A stretch of 64,000 nucleotides of DNA from Tetrapisispora phaffii CBS 4417. Lineage: Eukaryota; Ascomycota; Saccharomycetes; Saccharomycetales; Saccharomycetaceae. A model generated the notes under the pieces. It saw only the letters and a program-made list of their open reading frames with translations, had not been told where the DNA came from and did not search any database. Location: the NCBI RefSeq assembly GCF_000236905.1, contig NC_016523.1:868001-932000 (forward strand), written 5' to 3'. A program made the translations under genes and the position numbers. Shown one piece after another: positions 58,466 to 64,000 of this stretch; the stretch's first letter is position 1; every line of letters starts with the position of its first letter.

Positions 58466-59956
58466 ATGATATTATTAAGAAACTTCTTGGTAAGAGGATC
58501 TTCAAGACAGTTCTTCAATGGTGCAGCCAATAAATTGGCTAGGAATCCGATGTTGAAATCTGCCAGTTTCTCGAGTATCGCGAGAACTAATGTTGCAAAC
58601 GGTACAAATGTTTCAAATTTGTTATTATCATTGAACAAGTCACGTAATGTCCATACTTCAAGGATATTAAAACAATCATCTACCATTTTAGCTGACTCTA
58701 TTGGTAATTCTTCGAGAACTAATGCGAAGCAATTGCTATCTTCTAAAATTGTTGGCTATTGGTTAATTGGTACTTCTGGTTTAGTTTTTGGTATTGTTAT
58801 TTTGGGTGGTTTGACTAGATTGACAGAATCTGGTTTATCTATTGTTGAATGGAAACCAGTCACTGGTGCTATTCCTCCATTGAACCAAGAAGAGTGGGAA
58901 AAGGAATTTGAAAAGTACCAGACCTCCCCAGAATTTAAAGAATTGAATTCACACATCGATATCGATGACTTCAAATTCATCTTCTTCATGGAATGGTTCC
59001 ATCGGTTATGGGGCCGTGGTATTGGTGTTGTTTTTATCTTACCAGCTATTTATTTTGCAGCAACAAAAAAGACTACTTCTCATGTGAACGTAAGATTGTT
59101 TGGTTTGACATGTTTATTGGGTTTGCAAGGTGTAATTGGTTGGTGGATGGTCTACTCTGGTATTGATAAAAAACAACTAGATGAGAGAAAATCAAAGCCA
59201 ACTGTTTCCCAATATAGATTGACAACCCATTTGGGTGCTGCTTTCTGTTTATACATGGGTATGATATGGACTGGTTACAACATCTTAAGAGAAATCAAAC
59301 TGGTCGGCAACCCAAGGAAAGCTCTAGAGACTATCAAACTGCTAGACTCTTCAAAGATTCTTAAACTGAGAAAAGCTTCTATCCATATGTTGTTATTTAC
59401 CTTCCTTACAGCTATGTCAGGTGGTATGGTTGCTGGTTTAGATGCCGGTTTAATCTACAACTCTTTCCCAAAGATGGGCGCCACCTGGTTTCCAAGTTCC
59501 AGAGAATTGATGGACCCAAACTACGCCAGAGCAGCAGACAAAAGCGATCTATGGTGGAGAAACTTATTTGAAAACCCAACTACTGTTCAATTGATTCACA
59601 GAATTTTAGGTGTCTCTACCTTCTGTGCCGTCTTTGGTTTGCACATGGTCTGTGTCAAGAAGAAGCACTTGATCCCAAAGAGTGCCAACAACACTGTCAG
59701 AGCCATGATGGGTCTAGTTACTTTGCAAGTCGCTTTGGGTATTTCTGTTCTTATTTACATCGTTCCTGTGTCTTTAGCTGCTATTCATCAAGCTGGCGCT
59801 TTGGCTCTTTTCACTAGTTCTGTAGTCTTTGCAGCACAAATGAGAAAACCAAGATTACCAGTTAGAAACGTTATCACCGTTCTGAACAAGCAATTGGATT
59901 CAAAAACCGCTCAAAAGGGTAGCAAAATCTTGAGTGAAGCTGCCAAATTTAAGTGA
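58466..59956 (+). CDS. COX15: Heme A synthase Cox15
   Basis: Mitochondrial inner-membrane enzyme that oxidises heme O to heme A for cytochrome c oxidase, 496 residues (486 in S. cerevisiae). Residues 1-70 form a basic, Ser-rich presequence. Then come eight membrane helices, starting YWLIGTSGLVFGIVILGGLTR, with conserved loops LTESGLSIVEWKPVTGAIPP, FIFFMEWFHRLWGR (heme-ligand His), SQYRLTTHLGAAF, MSGGMVAGLDAG, LIHRILG and AAIHQAGALALF. All four expected heme-binding histidines are visible. Synteny is YER141W. Together with SHY1 it makes two cytochrome c oxidase assembly genes in the window. Confidence 0.97.
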   Translation: MILLRNFLVRGSSRQFFNGAANKLARNPMLKSASFSSIARTNVANGTNVSNLLLSLNKSRNVHTSRILKQSSTILADSIGNSSRTNAKQLLSSKIVGYWLIGTSGLVFGIVILGGLTRLTESGLSIVEWKPVTGAIPPLNQEEWEKEFEKYQTSPEFKELNSHIDIDDFKFIFFMEWFHRLWGRGIGVVFILPAIYFAATKKTTSHVNVRLFGLTCLLGLQGVIGWWMVYSGIDKKQLDERKSKPTVSQYRLTTHLGAAFCLYMGMIWTGYNILREIKLVGNPRKALETIKLLDSSKILKLRKASIHMLLFTFLTAMSGGMVAGLDAGLIYNSFPKMGATWFPSSRELMDPNYARAADKSDLWWRNLFENPTTVQLIHRILGVSTFCAVFGLHMVCVKKKHLIPKSANNTVRAMMGLVTLQVALGISVLIYIVPVSLAAIHQAGALALFTSSVVFAAQMRKPRLPVRNVITVLNKQLDSKTAQKGSKILSEAAKFK

Positions 59957-60595
59957 TCAAAATTACAAAATGGATAATCTATTTTGACAAGACCAAGTCT
60001 TACAGTAAAATTGTTCAAGAGAAGAGAAAAACAACAACACAACACATCGACCGGCTTGGATTGGTTAACTCCATTTCTGATAAAACCAAGCTCCTCCAAC
60101 TATTTATTTTTCGTTTTCCAAGTTCATTCTGGAGCTTACCATTTGTAAATAATTCCTTTAGCTCTCACTATCGTAAATATTTTGTGAGGAAAGGCAACCG
60201 TATATCTATAACTTACGATATGTCAATAAATAAATTAAAGTTCAATACAAGATTAGACAATAGAACGTTTATAGATCCCAAGAAATGTCGTCGTGAGTAA
60301 CCATTACCACCAATAGTGGATCTTGGTATCAATAGGCCAAAGTTCTTATGCCACCGCCATCGAAGATTCATGAACCTTAAGAATTGAAAAAACCATTAAT
60401 AATAAATATAAAACTAAAGGATACTGGCATGAAAGATGTTTTATATATGTTTGATATGATTGATATAGACTATTTAATACCGAGCTGATCACACTGAAGA
60501 GCACTGGTATTGTATATAGATTTTTTGGTATTAATTTATTGGTGTTAGTGGTAAAATATCTGAGATTTTAAGATTATTATAAAAAATTGTGGAAA
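59957..60595. other. COX15-DDI1 spacer
   Basis: 639 AT-rich bases. In S. cerevisiae MAG1 lies between these genes, divergent from DDI1. No trace of a DNA glycosylase frame is seen here on either strand. Confidence 0.5.
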
Positions 60596-61870
60596 ATGGA
60601 TTTAACTGTCTCTAATGAAATTACTGGTAATATTACGGGTCCATTAGATGTATCAGATGATATGGCTTTGGGGGACTTTTTGGCATTACTAGAGATTGAT
60701 TGTGGATTTGATCTGAAGAAGCATGATTTGTATCATAATATGGACATATTAGATAAAAATAAGTTGGCTACTTCCCTAAAAGAGTTAGGTCTTTCTAGAG
60801 GTGATTTACTTCTAATTAGGAATAAGATTGGAAATGAGCCAGTGACTGATGTTACCGAACTATCTGATGATGAATTTATAGAACAGTTCAGAAATGAGTT
60901 ATTACATAATGAGATGCTAAGAAATAGTATTGGTGCACGTATTCCAATGTTTTTGGAAATGATTAACAACCCACAATTATTCAAGGAACGTTTAGGTCCT
61001 ATTATTTTACAAAGACGTTATTCTTCTGGTATGGGAGGTGGTAATATAGCTGCTCAAAATACATTTGGAATCCCTCAAGAAGAATACAACAGATTGATGA
61101 GCAATCCAGAAGACCCTGATAATAAAAAAAGGATAACAGAATTAACTAATCAACAAGATATCGATGAACAAATGCGAAATGCATTAGAATACACTCCTGA
61201 AGTTTTCACTACAGTTAGTATGCTATACATAGATTTAGAGATTAATGGGACTGCAGTAAAAGCGTTTGTTGATACTGGTGCACAGATGACGATTCTATCA
61301 ACCAAATTGGCCAAGAAGACTGGTTTGGATAGATTAATTGATAAAAGGTTTACTGGAGAAGCACACGGTGTAGGTGTTGGAAAAATTCATGGTAGAATCC
61401 ATCAAGCCCAAATTAAAATAGAAACACAATTTATCCCTTGCTCATTTACCGTTCTTGATACTCCAATGGATCTATTAATTGGTTTAGATATGCTTAAGAG
61501 ACATCAAGCTAATGTTGATCTAGAAAAGAATGTCTTGAGAATTGCAGGTGTCGAGACTAAATTCCTAGGTGAAGCTGATATTCCAAAAGATTTTGCGCCT
61601 GAGAATAGTATTACCATGAAGGAAAAACCAAAGGAAAAGAAAATTTTGAAACCTTCAAAGAAAATAATTACAACCATTAATCCACAATCGTCGTCCAATA
61701 TAGGAAGCGTTTCAACTAGTGCACAACCTGTTACTTCTGCTCCAAAAAAGTATTCAGATGAAACTATAAGACAATTAACAAATTTAGGTTTCAGTAGAGC
61801 AGAAGCTCTTAAGGCTCTAGATCAAACAAATGGAAATGTTGAATTTGCTGCATCCTTATTATTCCAATAG
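60596..61870 (+). CDS. DDI1: Ubiquitin-receptor aspartic protease Ddi1
   Basis: Proteasome shuttle and damage-inducible protein, 424 residues (428 in S. cerevisiae). The start at 60596 (MDLTVSNEITGN) matches yeast. A ubiquitin-like domain covers 1-80, a helical domain (DEFIEQFRNELLHNEMLRNS) about 85-180, and a retropepsin-like domain about 190-320, with Asp226 in FVDTGAQMT as catalytic residue. The C-terminal UBA domain (about 385-424) starts ETIRQLTNLGFSRAEALKAL and ends LLFQ as in yeast. Partner gene MAG1 is not adjacent here. Confidence 0.97.
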   Translation: MDLTVSNEITGNITGPLDVSDDMALGDFLALLEIDCGFDLKKHDLYHNMDILDKNKLATSLKELGLSRGDLLLIRNKIGNEPVTDVTELSDDEFIEQFRNELLHNEMLRNSIGARIPMFLEMINNPQLFKERLGPIILQRRYSSGMGGGNIAAQNTFGIPQEEYNRLMSNPEDPDNKKRITELTNQQDIDEQMRNALEYTPEVFTTVSMLYIDLEINGTAVKAFVDTGAQMTILSTKLAKKTGLDRLIDKRFTGEAHGVGVGKIHGRIHQAQIKIETQFIPCSFTVLDTPMDLLIGLDMLKRHQANVDLEKNVLRIAGVETKFLGEADIPKDFAPENSITMKEKPKEKKILKPSKKIITTINPQSSSNIGSVSTSAQPVTSAPKKYSDETIRQLTNLGFSRAEALKALDQTNGNVEFAASLLFQ

Positions 61871-62084
61871 GCATAATTACACAGAAATAGTGACAATATA
61901 ATCATCCATTGAAATGCAATGCTATGAAAGGCATTTGCATGTCTTTAAAGATTCATAAATAACTATATATCAAAATAAAAATAATTTTCATTCTATTTCA
62001 TATTATTTTAACAGGAAGATGCAAGTTGAATAATAATTTAGACATACGGTCTTTTTATTATTTAACGAATAAAAACGTCAATGA

Positions 62085-62708
62085 CTAACTTTCAAATTTA
62101 ATTTTTGGTAACATGCTAGTGGAACTCGATGATGTTGATTGAGAATGAATCCAATTAACAATGTCTTTCTTATCCATATTTTCAATAATGATTTCTGAAT
62201 TAAAACTCTCAATAAAAGTACGTTCATGTATATTAATGCTTGAATTATAAACAAGGAACTCATTCATTATTGCAATATTACTCCAAAAGCTGAATTTTCG
62301 CAAACATGCTACCACTAATGAAATCACAATGTCATTATCACTAACACCATGCATATAACAGGGATAATTATTTTTATTTATCAAAATCTTAACACATTCA
62401 ATGACAGTACTATACTCAATGGGTACTTGTTTCTGTTTTCTCTTTACCTTAGACTTGTCCTCTTTCTTCTTCTTCTCTTTCTTCTGTTTGACCTTGCCAC
62501 TTTGTATATGTATCAGTTCAATGTAATGTTCTTCACAGAAGTTGACTAGCACTGCATCTACTTCCTTCGTTATCTCTTCAGGGACAAATGATATGATTTT
62601 TTTCAACTGTAATGACTTTAGAAACGGTAGATTTATCTCTCTTGGGTACGACCCTCTGTATAAAGTTGGTTGCACAACACTGAATTGCAAAGGACTAACT
62701 AGTTCCAT
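62085..62708 (-). CDS. OCA6: Oca6-like atypical tyrosine-phosphatase family protein, catalytic Cys and Arg missing
   Basis: 207 residues (224 in S. cerevisiae) of the Siw14/Oca family. The start at 62708 was chosen as the first ATG. The N-terminal FSVVQPTLYRGSYPREINLPFLKSL is the family signature. The phosphatase loop, expected as HCx5R, reads MHGVSDNDIV at 119-128: Gly121 stands for the catalytic Cys and Ile127 for the Arg. The protein should therefore be inactive and act structurally in the Oca complex (inference). A Lys-rich insert sits at about 72-95. Convergent with DDI1. Position matches YDR067C. Confidence 0.9.
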   Translation of the reverse strand: MELVSPLQFSVVQPTLYRGSYPREINLPFLKSLQLKKIISFVPEEITKEVDAVLVNFCEEHYIELIHIQSGKVKQKKEKKKKEDKSKVKRKQKQVPIEYSTVIECVKILINKNNYPCYMHGVSDNDIVISLVVACLRKFSFWSNIAIMNEFLVYNSSINIHERTFIESFNSEIIIENMDKKDIVNWIHSQSTSSSSTSMLPKIKFES

Positions 62709-63212
62709 TCCTAAAGAGAGCAATGCTTAAATGAGTCAACCAAAACCAAGAGATGTTGTGTAACAAAAGAACCAATCTCTCTAAAATGAAATGCAATCTA
62801 ACAATATATTCAGTACTCTATGGTCTAATATCTTCTTATCTTCTTCTTCTTTATGTGACTTCTCATTTAAAACCAGAGTTATCATCGATTTTATAACGTT
62901 TTTTTAGTTCAAAATTTCAAAATGGCTCTTTAAAGGAACTATATCCTAACTAAGATACCACCAAGTTCGAGAAATGCTACGGATTGTATATTATAAAAGA
63001 GATTAAATGACCATCAGAGACCATCTCAACGATGTAATTAGTTAAATGTCATATATTCTTTTTTTCTAATAAATAAAAGTCTAAAAACGACTACGTAACT
63101 AAGGAATTTCATAAAAATGTATAAATTACACAGCAATAAGTAACGGCTCTTTGGGTGCCTCTACTAGATATTTAGCAACTACAGCTCTCCAATCGTTTGT
63201 TTAAATAGCCAC
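62709..63212. other. OCA6 promoter / FMP16 3' spacer
   Basis: 504 AT-rich bases. In S. cerevisiae DOS2 and DOA4 lie here; no remnant is seen. Confidence 0.5.
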
Positions 63213-63545
63213 TTAATACACACCATCATCTGGCCTATTCTGTGCCACCCTTGCGTCCTCACCAAACTTCTTCAACGTTTCCATATCTGGTTTCTTCTCA
63301 CCAACGTGGCAGCGCTTCTTCTTGCTCTCCATTTTCTCGAGGGTCTTTTGATTCTTGTGAAACACCTTCATCTCTTTCTTCTCATCCTTGGACTGATGCA
63401 TCTTTTGGTGCAGGTCTCTGTCGTCAAAACTAGACTCTTTAGACGTGCTAAACATCTGAACTGGAACACGTCTGGCCCCGTACAACACCTGCCATTTGCT
63501 GACTTGTAAACATCCAATAGGTAATCTAACCAAAGCTCTTCTCAT
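63213..63545 (-). CDS. FMP16: Small mitochondrial protein Fmp16
   Basis: 110 residues (93 in S. cerevisiae), identified by the C-terminal motif KKFGEDARVAQNRPDDGVY and by position (YDR070C) after OCA6. The start at 63545 gives a basic, hydroxylated mitochondrial presequence (MRRALVRLPIG...). The frame is open further upstream but only through a TA repeat that would code for Tyr-Ile units, so I excluded it. Residues 40-90 are highly charged, Lys/Glu-rich. Function is unknown; the yeast protein is mitochondrial and stress-responsive. Confidence 0.88.
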   Translation of the reverse strand: MRRALVRLPIGCLQVSKWQVLYGARRVPVQMFSTSKESSFDDRDLHQKMHQSKDEKKEMKVFHKNQKTLEKMESKKKRCHVGEKKPDMETLKKFGEDARVAQNRPDDGVY

Positions 63546-64000
63546 CGTATTTATATATATATATATATATATATATTGTCTTCTGTAGTTGCAGCTATCA
63601 AGAAACACTGCAACTATTCACAAAGTGATAGAAGATAATAATTTAATTACCCACATCGCACATTTATATATGTATATATATTCAAGATCAAGCTACAATC
63701 GTCAGGTGGGGGGTTCGTATCGATGCATTATCGAGTACACATCGAATAAGGGAGACTTGTGAACATCATTCGCATGAGAAAGTCCTGTGACGTTCTTGAG
63801 GTATCAGCTGCTTTCCTCAGCGATGACGATAATGGCAAATGAGTGCTTGACAGTTTCTGGATTTGGAGAAAAAACACCCTGAAGTACAGCAGCAACCAAC
63901 GTAATGAAGAGCTCTTAAGAACACAATGCTAGTGTCATCAAAGTGGCTTGTATCGGTACGTATTACTGCCATAAACCCTTAATATATGGTCATCTTTGGT
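63546..64000. other. FMP16 promoter and right end of window
   Basis: 455 bases. TA-rich near 63664-63680. No further gene start is seen before the window ends. Confidence 0.5.
63552..63576. repeat. (TA)12 tract immediately upstream of FMP16
   Basis: About 25 bases of alternating TA, ending 6 bases before the FMP16 start codon. It must be leader or core promoter. Confidence 0.9.

Overview
The window is nuclear DNA of a budding yeast of the Saccharomycetaceae. Gene content, gene order, a GTATGT/TACTAAC intron in RPS23, short AT-rich spacers and 2 tRNA genes all fit. Names follow Saccharomyces cerevisiae orthologues, recognised by eye from protein motifs and confirmed by gene order. No database search was run. 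The genus is a guess: an early-diverging post-whole-genome-duplication (WGD) lineage such as Tetrapisispora or Vanderwaltozyma would fit.

Layout. Bases 1-53200 interleave two S. cerevisiae regions that are WGD sisters, the YPR122W-YPR147C track and the YGR111W-YGR133W track: AXL1 (3' part), a YGR111W-type acetyltransferase, SHY1, DAM1, CTR1, SPT6, YLH47, ANT1, RPS23, NUP57, COG2, CTF4, RRP9, tRNA-Asn, a MEP1/MEP3-type ammonium permease, KAR3, tRNA-Ile, an asparagine synthetase, a small YPR145C-A-like gene, a YGR125W-type transporter (VSB1), a YPR147C-type lipid-droplet hydrolase, UTP8, SYF2, a YGR130C-type coiled-coil protein and PEX4. From 53933 a second mosaic starts, mixing the YDR062W-YDR070C and YER140W-YER143W tracks: LCB2, EMP65, COX15, DDI1, OCA6, FMP16. 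Many ancestral neighbours (for example SPN1, TAZ1, NOC4, PPT1, PHB1, MAG1, DOA4) are absent and long gene-free spacers remain, which suggests a post-WGD chromosome with its own pattern of gene loss.

The genes do not form one pathway. Groups are mitochondrial biogenesis (SHY1, COX15, YLH47, FMP16), peroxisome (ANT1, PEX4), mitosis and replication (DAM1, KAR3, CTF4), ribosome synthesis (RRP9, UTP8, RPS23), nitrogen (MEP, ASN), copper (CTR1) and sphingolipids (LCB2). Several promoters carry matching sites: Mac1-type copper elements before CTR1, a GATAAG cluster before MEP, an MCB before CTF4, and RRPE/PAC before RRP9 and UTP8.

No phage-like, CRISPR or clearly new multi-gene system is present. 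The best leads are an in-frame TAG in the YGR130C-type gene followed by 37 plausible codons, a perfect 22-bp inverted repeat upstream of RPS23, a CGG-N10-CCG palindrome near the MEP promoter, and a 33-residue hydrophobic mini-ORF upstream of ASN.
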